The notes under the pieces were generated by a model. The model saw only the letters and a program-made list of their open reading frames with translations, searched no databases and was not told the DNA's origin. From positions 26,282 through 90,281 of the forward strand of contig DATAWQ010000014.1 of assembly GCA_036267135.1 (NCBI GenBank): DNA of 64,000 bases, read 5' to 3'. This DNA is from PALSA-505 sp036267135. Its GTDB lineage: Bacteria; Actinomycetota; Actinomycetes; Streptosporangiales; Streptosporangiaceae. Made by a program: the position numbers and the translations under genes. Below, piece by piece: positions 54,698 to 62,682 of the stretch; position 1 is the first letter of the stretch, and every line of letters begins with the position of its first letter.

Positions 54698-54934
54698 ATG
54701 GCCAAGGCACCAATACGCAAGCCTAAGAAGAAGGTCTGCCTGTTCTGCCAGGAGAAGATCAAGTACGTCGACTACAAGGACACCGCGTTGCTGCGGAAGT
54801 TCATCTCCGACCGGCACAAGATCCGGGCCCGCCGGGTCACCGGCAACTGCACACAGCACCAGCGCGACGTCGCGACGGCGATCAAGAATGCCCGTGAGAT
54901 GGCGCTGCTGCCGTACACGAGCACGGCGCGCTGA
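54698..54934 (+). CDS. rpsR: 30S ribosomal protein S18 (zinc-binding type)
   Basis: A 78-residue bS18 with CLFC and NCTQH, the cysteine/histidine set of the C+ (zinc-ribbon) form, as opposed to the zinc-free paralogue many actinobacteria use under zinc limitation. YVDYKDTALLRKFISDRHKI is the family core. Confidence 0.96.
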   Translation: MAKAPIRKPKKKVCLFCQEKIKYVDYKDTALLRKFISDRHKIRARRVTGNCTQHQRDVATAIKNAREMALLPYTSTAR

Positions 54935-54954
54935 GGCGAGGGGAGCAGACACCG

Positions 54955-55416
54955 ATGAGTCGCACACCGATGAAGCTCATCCTCACCCAGGAGGTCACCG
55001 GGCTCGGTTCGCCCGGCGACGTGGTCGAGGTGGCCGGCGGGTACGGGCGTAACTACCTGGTACCGCGCAAGCTCGCGATGCGCTGGACGCGCGGCGCCGA
55101 GAAGCAGATCGACATGATCAAGCGCGGCCGGTCGGCGCGGGAGATCCGCGGCCTCGACGACGCCAAGCAGGTGGCGGGCGAGCTGCAGAAGCTGTCCGTC
55201 CGGCTGACCACGCGGGCGGGCGCCAGCGGCCGCCTGTTCGGCTCGGTGAGCCCGGGCGACATCGCGGACGCCGTCCGTGCGGCCGGCGGTCCGGAGATCG
55301 ACCGGCGGCGGATCGAGATCACCAACCCGATCAAGACCGTCGGCTCACATCAGGTGCGGGTCCGCCTGCACCCCGAGGTCGCGGCGTCGGTCGACGTCGA
55401 GATCGCCGGGTCCTGA
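54955..55416 (+). CDS. rplI: 50S ribosomal protein L9
   Basis: A 153-residue bL9: MKLILTQEVTGLGSPGDVVE and VAGGYGRNYLVPRKLAMRWT form the N-terminal rRNA-binding domain, a long helix follows, and the C-terminal domain ends VRLHPEVAASVDVEIAGS. Last gene of the rpsF operon, followed by a strong hairpin. Confidence 0.97.
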   Translation: MSRTPMKLILTQEVTGLGSPGDVVEVAGGYGRNYLVPRKLAMRWTRGAEKQIDMIKRGRSAREIRGLDDAKQVAGELQKLSVRLTTRAGASGRLFGSVSPGDIADAVRAAGGPEIDRRRIEITNPIKTVGSHQVRVRLHPEVAASVDVEIAGS

Positions 55417-55440
55417 ACCCAGTTCCGAGCCAGTTCGCTT

Positions 55441-55482
55441 AACCGCCCCCGGTCGTCGGCTTTCCGGCCGCCGGGGGCGGTT
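55441..55482. terminator. Terminator after rplI
   Basis: A 12-bp stem AACCGCCCCCGG/CCGGGGGCGGTT with a structured loop, 24 bases after rplI and followed by TTGCGT. It also lies at the 3' side of the small reverse gene and could serve both. Confidence 0.75.
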
Positions 55483-55526
55483 GCGTCCGGCGGCCCGGCC
55501 TCCCGGCCTCCCGGCCTCCCGGCCGC

Positions 55527-55718
55527 CTAGCGGTCGGTGGTGTGCTCGTAGCCTGGGCGGCGCTTGGCCAGCTCGGGGTCGAGGTCGGCCAGCATGCTCC
55601 AGAGCCGGGCGATACGCTCGGCCAGATGAGCGTGCGCGGCGCCGTCGCGGCTGTCCGCGGCAAGGTCATCGATCGCACGGGCGAGCGCGTCGAGCGGCGT
55701 CTCCTGGGTCGAACACAC
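55527..55718 (-). CDS. Small unrecognised acidic/basic protein next to dnaB
   Basis: From GTG 55718 the frame gives 63 residues: VCSTQETPLDALARAIDDLA, then ADSRDGAAHAHLAERIARLW SMLADLDPELAKRRPGYEH. The heptad-like spacing of Leu/Ala suggests two helices, and G/C third-position bias supports coding. There is no Shine-Dalgarno; a leaderless start is possible. I do not recognise the family. It lies between rplI and dnaB on the opposite strand. Confidence 0.5.
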   Translation of the reverse strand: MCSTQETPLDALARAIDDLAADSRDGAAHAHLAERIARLWSMLADLDPELAKRRPGYEHTTDR

Positions 55719-55809
55719 ACTCGAACGATAGCCCGCTCGACTGACACCCCGCGCCGGATCGGGAGAATCACCCGGGCGGCAGGCCAGACCCGGCCGGTCA
55801 TCCTCCGTG

Positions 55810-55989
55810 TGTGGATAACTTCTGGCTGTTGTGGGTGAGAAAATTCCGCCCAAGTTTTTTCTCCACACAGCCGGTGGATCGTATAACAGCAGGTAGATCG
55901 CTCGGCTGCGCGGCGTGACCGTCGCTGTCCCCAGGGCTGCCCCCAAGCTGCGCACAGTGTGGACGGCGTGTCTACACAGGCTATCCACA
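55810..55989. promoter_or_regulatory. DnaA-box cluster and A/T-rich patch upstream of dnaB
   Basis: The 470-base spacer before dnaB contains a perfect DnaA box TTATCCACA on the minus strand (55810-55818), CTATCCACA (55981-55989, one mismatch), weaker sites such as CCGTCCACA-like 55957-55965, and an A/T-rich stretch around 55837-55863 (GAAAATTCC and TTTTTTC). It looks origin-like or DnaA-regulated. TATAAT-type sequence lies near 56112-56117 (CATATAATCG), a plausible dnaB -10. Confidence 0.5.
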
Positions 55990-56188
55990 GGGGCGTGCAC
56001 ATCATGAGTTGGTCCTTCGGCCTGTCGGCCGGGAGACTGTCTTCAGCGGTCGGCCGGCAGACTGTCAGAGCCTGGGGTTATAAAGGAGTCAGGCCGGAGA
56101 GCGGGCCGACCATATAATCGTAAAGATGTCATGACCTGGACAGGAACCCTGGGGCGGCGAACCCCGGGATAGAGGAGGCGGTGGGCGG

Positions 56189-58552
56189 GTGAGCGTCACC
56201 GAGATCGCGCCGAGGGGCGGCGATTTCGAGCGGACACCGCCCCACGACATCGCCGCGGAGCAGTGTGTGCTCGGCGGCATGCTGCTGTCCAGGGACGCCA
56301 TCTCCGACGTGCTCGAGGTGATCCACCCCCGCGATCACTACCGGCCCGCGCACCAGATCCTGCACGAGGTCATCCTCGACCTGTACGGCCGGGGGGAGCC
56401 CGCCGACGCGGTCATGGTGGCAGCCGAGCTGACCCGCCGTGGCGAGCTGACCCGGGTGGGCGGGGCCGACTACCTGCACACGGTCATCGCATCGGTGCCG
56501 ACCGCGGCCAACGCCGGCTACTACGCCAGGATCGTCCGCGAGCGGGCCATGCTGCGCCGCCTGGTCGAGGTCGGCACCAGGATCGTGCAGCTCGGCTATT
56601 CGGGTGACGGCGAGGCCGACGATCTCGTGGACCAGGCCCAGGCCGAGGTCTACTCGATCACCGACCGCCGGATCAGCGAGGACTACCTGCCGCTCGCGGA
56701 GATCATGCCGGGGGCGCTCGACGAGATCGAGGCGATCGGCAGCCGCGGTGGCGGCATGACCGGCGTCCCCACCGGCTTCGCCGACATGGACGCCCTCACC
56801 AACGGCCTGCACCCCGGCCAGATGATCGTCATCGCGGCCCGGCCAGCACTCGGGAAGGCACTGGCGCTGGACACGCCGCTGCCCACCCCCACGGGCTGGA
56901 CGACGATGGGCGAGGTCCAGGTCGGGGACTGGCTGCTGGCCTCGGACGGCACACCGATCCGGGTTGTGGCGGCGACCGAGGTCATGCCGGACCGGCCGTG
57001 CTACGAGGTCAGGTTCGACGACGGGACGGTCATCGTCGCGGATGCCCAGCATGGCTGGCTCACCGACACGCTCGCCTCACGCAAGTCAGCCATTGGGGCC
57101 GCGGCGGCCCATCGTCGGCAGGTGCAGCAGCGCACCTTCGCTTCGGTCAAGACCACCAGGGAAATCTCGGCGACCTTGCGTGCTGGCGGAGATCACCGCC
57201 TCAACCACGTTGTGGCCCTGCCCGGTCCCCTCCGGCTACCTGAGGCAGACCTGCCCCTGCCCCCTTACACACTCGGGGTCTGGCTCGGCGACGGCACGAG
57301 CGCGGCAGCGAGCTTCACGTCCGCCGACCCCGAAGTAGCCATGCTGGTCGAAGCCGAGGGGATCGAGGCGCCAGGTCATGGGGCGGTGCAGGCGATTTTG
57401 CGGGCGTTGGGGGTACTGGGTCACAAGCAAATCCCGACGCAGTATCTACGTGCGTCCGAGGTTCAGCGCAGAGCACTCCTGGCGGGTTTGCTCGACACAG
57501 ACGGGACCGTGGGTCGGACCGGGTCAGTCCATTTCGCTGTCACTTCGTGGAGACTGGCGTCTGACTTCCGGGAACTGATACTCAGCCTCGGATACCGCTG
57601 TGGCTGGTCGCAGAAGCCGGTCAAGGGGAGCGACCCCGCGTCATCAGTGGCCTATACGATCACGTTCACGACGAGCGATGACGTGTTCCGGCTGCAGCGC
57701 AAGCAGATAACGCACAAGGAACGTCGGCCGGCCAGGACGACACCGAAGACCCGGCGCCGTTACATCACCGCCGCGGAGCCGGTGCCCAGCGTGCCGGTGC
57801 GCTGCGTACAGGTCGACAGTCCTGATCACTTGTACCTGGCCAGCCGGTCGATGATCCCCACACACAACAGCACACTGGCTTTGGACTTGGCCAGGGCGGC
57901 GACGGTTAAGAACGGCATGGCCACGGTGATCTTCAGTCTGGAGATGAGCCGGAACGAGATCACGATGCGGCTGCTGTCCGCCGAGGCCAGGATCGCCCTG
58001 CACACGATGCGGACCGGCCAGCTCAACGACGACGACTGGACCCGGCTGGCCCGCCGGATGAGTGAGGTGGCCGACGCGCCGCTGTTCATCGACGACTCGC
58101 CGAACATGTCGATGATGGAGATCCGGTCCAAGTGCCGTCGGCTCAAGCAGCGCCACGACCTGCGCATGGTCATCATCGACTACCTGCAGCTCATGAGCTC
58201 GCCCAAGCGGGTCGAGAACCGGCAGCAGGAAGTGTCGGAAATGTCCAGGTCGCTCAAGCTCCTGGCCAAGGAGCTCGAGGTCCCGGTCATCGCCGTCTCC
58301 CAGCTCAACCGTGGCCCGGAGCAACGCACGAACAAGCAGCCAATGCTCTCTGACCTGCGCGAATCCGGCTCAATTGAGCAGGATGCGGACATGGTGATCT
58401 TGCTGCATCGGGAGGATGCGTACGAGCGGGAGTCGCCGCGGGCCGGTGAGGCGGACCTGATCGTCGCCAAGCACAGGAACGGCCCCACCGCCACGGTGAC
58501 CGTCGCCTTCCAGGGCCACTACAGCCGCTTCGTGGACATGGCCCCAGGCTGA
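56189..58552 (+). CDS. dnaB: Replicative DNA helicase DnaB with intein
   Basis: A 787-codon gene whose flanking parts make a normal 450-residue DnaB: N-terminal domain TPPHDIAAEQCVLGGMLLSR, and RecA-type helicase core with MIVIAARPALGK/STLALDLARAA, MVIIDYLQLMSSPKRVENRQ and ISQLNRGPEQRTNKQPMLSD. A 337-residue intein (residues 224-560) splits the Walker A motif between GK and S. GTG 56189 has AGAGGAGG upstream. Mycobacterial dnaB genes also carry inteins, but this one shows class 3 features described separately. Confidence 0.97.
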   Translation: MSVTEIAPRGGDFERTPPHDIAAEQCVLGGMLLSRDAISDVLEVIHPRDHYRPAHQILHEVILDLYGRGEPADAVMVAAELTRRGELTRVGGADYLHTVIASVPTAANAGYYARIVRERAMLRRLVEVGTRIVQLGYSGDGEADDLVDQAQAEVYSITDRRISEDYLPLAEIMPGALDEIEAIGSRGGGMTGVPTGFADMDALTNGLHPGQMIVIAARPALGKALALDTPLPTPTGWTTMGEVQVGDWLLASDGTPIRVVAATEVMPDRPCYEVRFDDGTVIVADAQHGWLTDTLASRKSAIGAAAAHRRQVQQRTFASVKTTREISATLRAGGDHRLNHVVALPGPLRLPEADLPLPPYTLGVWLGDGTSAAASFTSADPEVAMLVEAEGIEAPGHGAVQAILRALGVLGHKQIPTQYLRASEVQRRALLAGLLDTDGTVGRTGSVHFAVTSWRLASDFRELILSLGYRCGWSQKPVKGSDPASSVAYTITFTTSDDVFRLQRKQITHKERRPARTTPKTRRRYITAAEPVPSVPVRCVQVDSPDHLYLASRSMIPTHNSTLALDLARAATVKNGMATVIFSLEMSRNEITMRLLSAEARIALHTMRTGQLNDDDWTRLARRMSEVADAPLFIDDSPNMSMMEIRSKCRRLKQRHDLRMVIIDYLQLMSSPKRVENRQQEVSEMSRSLKLLAKELEVPVIAVSQLNRGPEQRTNKQPMLSDLRESGSIEQDADMVILLHREDAYERESPRAGEADLIVAKHRNGPTATVTVAFQGHYSRFVDMAPG
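56858..57868 (+). other. Class 3-type intein with LAGLIDADG endonuclease in dnaB
   Basis: The intein starts with Ala (ALALDTPLPTPTGWTTMG), not Cys or Ser, and ends IPTHN before Ser+1. It has the WCT set of class 3 inteins: Trp67 in DAQHGWLT (block B), Cys316 in VPVRCVQVDSPDHLYL (block F) and Thr335 in PTHN (block G). The endonuclease motifs are YTLGVWLGDGTSA and LLAGLLDTDGTVG. It inserts in the P-loop of the helicase (GK/S), and splicing would restore GKSTLALD. Confidence 0.88.
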
Positions 58553-58872
58553 GCGGGGGCGCTACGGACAATGGCCTCGGGTGCCCGCTGGGCACCGGGG
58601 AGCCACAGGGACAGCAGCACGGCGACGGCGGAGAAGCCCGCGGCCCACCAGAACGCCACGTGGAACGCGTCCGTCGGCGTGGCCGGGTGCGCGGCGATGG
58701 CACCCTCGAGGATCACGGCCAGGACGGCGGTGCCGAACGAGCCGCCGATCTGCTGCGTGGTCCTGGTGAGCACGCTGGAGTGCGGGATCTGCTGCTTGTC
58801 CAGGCCGATGTAGCTGGCGACCATCACGGGCATGGTGACGGCCCCGAGGCCGAACCCGCGGATGACCCATCC
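58519..58872 (-). pseudogene. C-terminal remnant of an EmrB/QacA-type (DHA2) MFS efflux pump
   Basis: About 118 codons encode the last three membrane segments of a 14-TMS drug pump: RGFGLGAVTMPVMVASYIGL, QQIPHSSVLTRTTQQIGGSF, GTAVLAVILEGAIAAH and HVAFWWAAGFSAVAVLLSLW. The family's first ~350 residues are missing: homology stops at 58872, next to a TetR fragment facing the other way. Its 3' end overlaps the end of dnaB by 34 bases. Confidence 0.75.
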
Positions 58873-58875
58873 ACG

Positions 58876-59352
58876 GCCCGTGCGAAGACGGGTGTGGCGG
58901 TGCTGTACCGGCGCTGGCCCAACAAGGACGACCTGGTGCTGGCGGCCATCCGCCACTACGGCACGTCGCACCCCGTTGAGGTCCCCGACACCGGGAGCCT
59001 GCGCGGCGACATGGTCGCGCTGCTCAGCAACTTCAGCGGTATGCGGGTCGGCTTCGCCGCCAGCGTCAGCGCCGCGTTCTCCGGCCTGCTAGCCAGCACC
59101 GGCCTCACCCCGGCCCAGGTGCGGGAGAAGATCCTGGCCGACCGCCCGCTGCAGTCAGACCAGGTCTTCGCCCGGGCGCACGAGCGCGGCGAGGTCGACC
59201 TCGACCGCATCCCTCTGGTCGTCCTGACTATGCCGTTCGACCTGATGCGGCACGACATGCTGATGACCTACAAGCCGATCCCGGCAGAGCGGATCCTCGC
59301 GATCGTAGACGACCTGTTCATGCCCCTCGTCGCCGCCAACCACCCCAGGTAG
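58876..59352 (+). pseudogene. TetR-family regulator lacking its N-terminal DNA-binding helices
   Basis: The frame reads AKTGVAVLYRRWPNKDDLVL followed by the C-terminal ligand domain (SFSGMRVGFAASVSAAFSG, PAERILAIVDDLFMPLVAAN). The start of the helix-turn-helix (about the first 40 residues in this family) is gone, and homology begins exactly where the divergent MFS fragment ends. Reading further upstream gives low-quality antisense sequence. It cannot bind DNA normally. Confidence 0.75.
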
Positions 59353-59376
59353 GCCAGAAAGCCGCACCACCACCGG

Positions 59377-60150
59377 TCAGGCTCCGGCCCCGGTTCCGGT
59401 CGGCCCGTGACCGGCCTCCGCCGCGATCCGCAGGGCGGCGGTCACCAGCTCACCGTTCCCGCCCGCGGTGCTGCCGTCCGGCAGCACGGTGGTGTCCTCC
59501 AGCCCGACCCGGATGTCCCGGCCGAGCAATATCGCCGCCCTGATGACCGCCCAGGTGGCCATGCCTTCCGCGTGATGTACCCGGGGCGCGTCCAGGCCGT
59601 GCCGGCTCAGCGTCTCCTCAATCGCGGCCGCGGTGGCCACCGCCTCCTCGGGCGACTCTTCCTGCGGCTCGACCAGGATCCTGATCACCTTCGTGCCGAA
59701 CTGGCTGGAGGCCAGCCGGTCGGCGTCGTCGGTCGTCCAGACCCCGCCCTCGACCTCGACCCCCACGTTGCCCAGCGTCGCGGCCAGCGCGTCGGGGCCC
59801 GGTTCGGACATGTTGATCGAGGCGAAGTCGGGCCGGTCCACCCCGGCCCAGCCGGCCACCAGAGACATCCGGCGCATCGGGTCGCCGCCCACGGCCCACA
59901 GGCCGGTCGTCACGCCGACCGGGACGCCGGGCACCGCTTCCCTGATGGCCCGGACCGCGGCGAAGACGGCGTCGGCTTCGAGGGTCTCGGCGCCGGAGGC
60001 GTCGCGCGGATGCACGTGGATGGCGGCCGCACCGGCCTGCACCGCTTCCTTCGCGGCGGCGGCCAGTTCGGCGGGGGTCTGCGGCACGGCAAGATGCTGT
60101 TCCCGGGTTGTCTTGCCGTTGAGACAGGCTTTGAGCAGCATCTTCCTCAC
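59377..60150 (-). CDS. BKACE-family protein (3-keto-5-aminohexanoate cleavage-like, DUF849)
   Basis: A 257-residue TIM-barrel. MLLKACLNGKTTREQHLAVP matches the family N-terminus; HVHPRDASGAETL carries the zinc-binding HxH; VRVGLEDTTVLPDGSTAGGN is the substrate region (here RVGLEDTTVLPDG). These enzymes cleave beta-keto acids with acetyl-CoA. Slightly shorter than the ~280 norm. Substrate is unknown. It stands alone near an ECF42-type sigma block. Confidence 0.85.
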   Translation of the reverse strand: MRKMLLKACLNGKTTREQHLAVPQTPAELAAAAKEAVQAGAAAIHVHPRDASGAETLEADAVFAAVRAIREAVPGVPVGVTTGLWAVGGDPMRRMSLVAGWAGVDRPDFASINMSEPGPDALAATLGNVGVEVEGGVWTTDDADRLASSQFGTKVIRILVEPQEESPEEAVATAAAIEETLSRHGLDAPRVHHAEGMATWAVIRAAILLGRDIRVGLEDTTVLPDGSTAGGNGELVTAALRIAAEAGHGPTGTGAGA

Positions 60151-60187
60151 CGTTCCTTCGAGCCCGTCAATTAATTTTGAGTTTCTG

Positions 60188-60670
60188 CTACCCAGAGTGG
60201 GTCGTCGTATGCGGGGCGGTACGCGTCAGCACCTCATAGCTTTCGCGCGTGGTGGAAGCCAGGAAGCTGCCGACGTGGCGGAATCCGAGCGCCTCGACCA
60301 CCCGCCGGGCCCGCACGTTGAAGGTGGCGATGGTGACCCGGAAGGCCGGCGGGGCGAACCGGCGCTGCCCGAAGTCCAGGCCGGTCGCGATGGCCTCCCG
60401 GCCGAGCCCGCGCCCGGTGAGTTCGGGCCGCAGACCGCCGCCGGTGTCGAGCGCGGAGTCGTCGTACGGCCCACCGGGGACCCGGCCGTCGGGCCCGAAG
60501 GACCTGAAGCCGATCAGCCCGGTCTCGTCGGTGAGCGCGAAGAACCCGTTGGCAGGGTCGGTGAAGAAGGCCGGTTCGGTGCCGGTCACGTCGTAGCAGT
60601 CGTACGGCGTCGGGTAACGCCAGGTGACGATGTCGGCCGCGTAAGCGGGCGTCATCACGACGATCTCCAC
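60188..60670 (-). CDS. GNAT-family N-acetyltransferase
   Basis: A 160-residue acetyltransferase: VEIVVMTPAYAADIVTWRYP, TPYDCYDVTGTEPAFFTDP, GGGLRPELTGRGLGREAIAT (acetyl-CoA loop GRGLG) and ARRVVEALGFRHVGSFLAST. GTG 60670 overlaps the upstream stop, with GGTGAG nearby; ATG 60656 is an alternative. Substrate is unknown; the upstream partner is the glycolipid-binding-like protein. Confidence 0.78.
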   Translation of the reverse strand: MEIVVMTPAYAADIVTWRYPTPYDCYDVTGTEPAFFTDPANGFFALTDETGLIGFRSFGPDGRVPGGPYDDSALDTGGGLRPELTGRGLGREAIATGLDFGQRRFAPPAFRVTIATFNVRARRVVEALGFRHVGSFLASTTRESYEVLTRTAPHTTTHSG

Positions 60671-60674
60671 GATC

Positions 60675-61130
60675 TCACCCGACCCTCTCGAGATAGTCCT
60701 GGTAGAGCAGGACGAAGCCGTCCGCATCGAAGCTGATGTCGGCCTCGAAGCCGTCCGACTTGTAGTGCACGACGCGGTTCCCCAGCGGCGTGTACCGCTG
60801 CGCGTACGGCTCGGCGGTCAGCCCGGGCACGGTGACGAACCGCATCGTGTAGTCGCGGGCCTCGCCACCGTCGAGCATCCCGTCGCGCAGCACCGGCAGG
60901 GAGTTGAAGAACGCCGAATGCTGCAGGTCGAAGAAGTCCGCGTCGCCCAGCTCGACCCGGGCGCAGCCGCCGCCGGCCATCTCCAGGTCGAGTACTGGCC
61001 CGTCCAGCCGCCAGCGCAGCTCGTAGCTGATGCCGATCTGGGTGCCGTGCGCGCGGCCGGTGCTTACCGCGTACACGATCTCCATCCGCGGCTCGTCGAG
61101 CCCACGCCAGACCATGGTCCGAACGGTCAT
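60675..61130 (-). CDS. Putative glycolipid-binding domain protein (PF06475-like)
   Basis: A 151-residue single-domain protein: MVWRGLDEPRMEIVYAVSTG, ISYELRWRLDGPVLDLEMAG, a Ser/Thr/Asp middle and VVHYKSDGFEADISFDADGF VLLYQDY at the end. The WRGLDxPRME start and the D-x-DG-x-V-x-x-Y end fit the PF06475 family, a beta-barrel of unknown role. Downstream GNAT overlaps. The gene follows the ECF42-type sigma gene by 13 bases and may belong to its transcript. Confidence 0.6.
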   Translation of the reverse strand: MTVRTMVWRGLDEPRMEIVYAVSTGRAHGTQIGISYELRWRLDGPVLDLEMAGGGCARVELGDADFFDLQHSAFFNSLPVLRDGMLDGGEARDYTMRFVTVPGLTAEPYAQRYTPLGNRVVHYKSDGFEADISFDADGFVLLYQDYLERVG

Positions 61131-61143
61131 CGCCCAGCCCTCC

Positions 61144-62469
61144 TTAGCTAATGCCCTGCTCGTGGCCGGCCGCCGCCTGCTCTGCCGCCGCCTGCTCTGC
61201 GGCTGCCTGCTCTGCGGCGGCCTCGGCCCGCTGCTGCGACAGTTCGCGTTCCGTGGCGTTGCGGGTCTGCGCGGCGGCCCGCTCGAACTCGGGCCTGGCC
61301 TCGTCCGGCCGCCCCAGCTTCATCAGCAGGTCTCCGCGCACACTCGCCATCAGGTGGTAGCCCTGCAGCGAGGGCTCGGCGGCGAGCTGGTCCAGCAGGT
61401 CGAGCCCGGCCTGCGGCCCGTACGCGTACGAGACGGCCACGGCCCGGTTAAGCTCGATCACCGGCGACGGCGTGACCTGCGCCAATGTGGCGTACAAGCC
61501 GGTGATGCGGCCCCAGTCGGTGTCCTCGGGCCGGAACGCGCGGGCGTGGCAGGCGGCGATCGCGGCCTGCAGCGCGTACGGCCTGCGCGCCCCATCCAGC
61601 TCTTCGGCCCGGGCCAGCGCGGCCAGCCCCCGGTTGATGAGCAGCTGATCCCACCGCCGCCGGTCCTGGTCCAGCAGCAGGACCGGCTCGCCGGCGGCAC
61701 CGGTGCGGGCCCGCAGCCTGGACGCCTGGATCTCCATCAGCGCGGTCAGCCCGTGCACCTCGGGCTCATCTGGGGCGAGCTGCGCGAGCACCCGGCCCAG
61801 CCGCACCGCCTCCGAGCACAGCGCCGGACGCATCCAGTCGTCGCCCGCCGTGGCCGAATAGCCCTCGTTGAAGATCAGGTAGATGACCTCGAGCACCGAG
61901 GAAAGCCGGGCCGGCCGCTCCTGCGGCCCCGGCACCTCGAACGGCACCTGCGCCTGGGCCAGTGTCTTCTTGGCCCGGACGATCCGCTGCGCGATCGTGG
62001 GCTCGGCGGCCAGGTACGCCCGCGCGATCTCGGCCGTGGTCAGCCCGCCGAGCAGCCGCAGGGTCAGCGCCACCCGGGCCGGCACCGGCAGCACCGGATG
62101 GCAGGCGACGAAGATCAGCCGCAGCAGGTCGTCGTCGATATGGTCGGAGAATGCGGCGTCGAAGTCCGGGCTGACGCTGTCGCCCTCGGCCTCCAGCGCC
62201 CGCCCGATCTGCGCGTACTTGGTCTGCAGCTCGCGGTTGCGGCGGAACTGATCGATGGCCCGCCGCTTGGCCACCGTCATCAGCCACGCGCCCGCGTTGC
62301 GCGGCACCCCGTCTTGCGGCCACTGCTCCAGCGCCGCGACCACCGCGTCCTGGGCCAGCTCCTCGGCCAGCCCGACGTCGCCCGTATACCGCGCCAGCCC
62401 GGCGATCAGCCGCGCCGACTCCATCCGGATCACGGTCTCGACCGCGGCGTGCGTCTGAGCAGCCGTCAT
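61144..62469 (-). CDS. ECF42-type RNA polymerase sigma factor with DUF6596/TPR extension
   Basis: A 441-residue sigma factor: region 2 as ELAQDAVVAALEQWPQDGVP RNAGAWLMTVAKRRAIDQFR, region 4 as LLGGLTTAEIARAYLAAEPT IAQRIVRAKKT, and a long C-terminal alpha-helical DUF6596 domain (SVLEVIYLIFNEGYSATAGD, EPEVHGLTALMEIQASRLRA). This is the ECF42 group, which uses its C-terminal domain as an internal anti-sigma element and is paired with DGPF-domain proteins; one lies 213 bases away. The last residues are AAEQA repeats from a 15-bp DNA repeat. Confidence 0.88.
   Translation of the reverse strand: MTAAQTHAAVETVIRMESARLIAGLARYTGDVGLAEELAQDAVVAALEQWPQDGVPRNAGAWLMTVAKRRAIDQFRRNRELQTKYAQIGRALEAEGDSVSPDFDAAFSDHIDDDLLRLIFVACHPVLPVPARVALTLRLLGGLTTAEIARAYLAAEPTIAQRIVRAKKTLAQAQVPFEVPGPQERPARLSSVLEVIYLIFNEGYSATAGDDWMRPALCSEAVRLGRVLAQLAPDEPEVHGLTALMEIQASRLRARTGAAGEPVLLLDQDRRRWDQLLINRGLAALARAEELDGARRPYALQAAIAACHARAFRPEDTDWGRITGLYATLAQVTPSPVIELNRAVAVSYAYGPQAGLDLLDQLAAEPSLQGYHLMASVRGDLLMKLGRPDEARPEFERAAAQTRNATERELSQQRAEAAAEQAAAEQAAAEQAAAGHEQGIS
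61171..61215. repeat. In-frame 15-bp triple repeat in the sigma gene
   Basis: Three units (61171-61185, 61186-61200, 61201-61215) give AAEQA repeats near the C-terminus of the ECF42-type sigma factor. Confidence 0.85.
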
Positions 62470-62682
62470 GAGAACCGATCAGACCATCCGCCGGGCAGTC
62501 TGAGCAAACGAGATCCCGCCGGAAGGCGTCAAGATCGATCTAACTGAACGGCTTCGCGAGGTTGCCGCCGTCGGTCACCCACCCGTCCAGCGTGGGCCCA
62601 GTCCGCAGGGCCACGCGACACTCCAACGGTTGGGGGCCGGGTCCATCCCCGGGATGGCCCGGCCCCACGCTGCCGGTCACGA

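Noticed and set aside
58660..58870. A natural N-terminal domain for the second TetR gene
   Set aside because: The residues upstream of 58876 are Gly/Asp/His-rich and antisense to the MFS fragment; the helix-turn-helix start is absent.
62540..62682. A minus-strand reading ending ALRTGPTLDGWVTDGGNLAK just below the DGPF gene
   Set aside because: The tail looks superficially like a PfpI-type end, but the rest of the frame is antisense-like and has no start; too little to call a gene.
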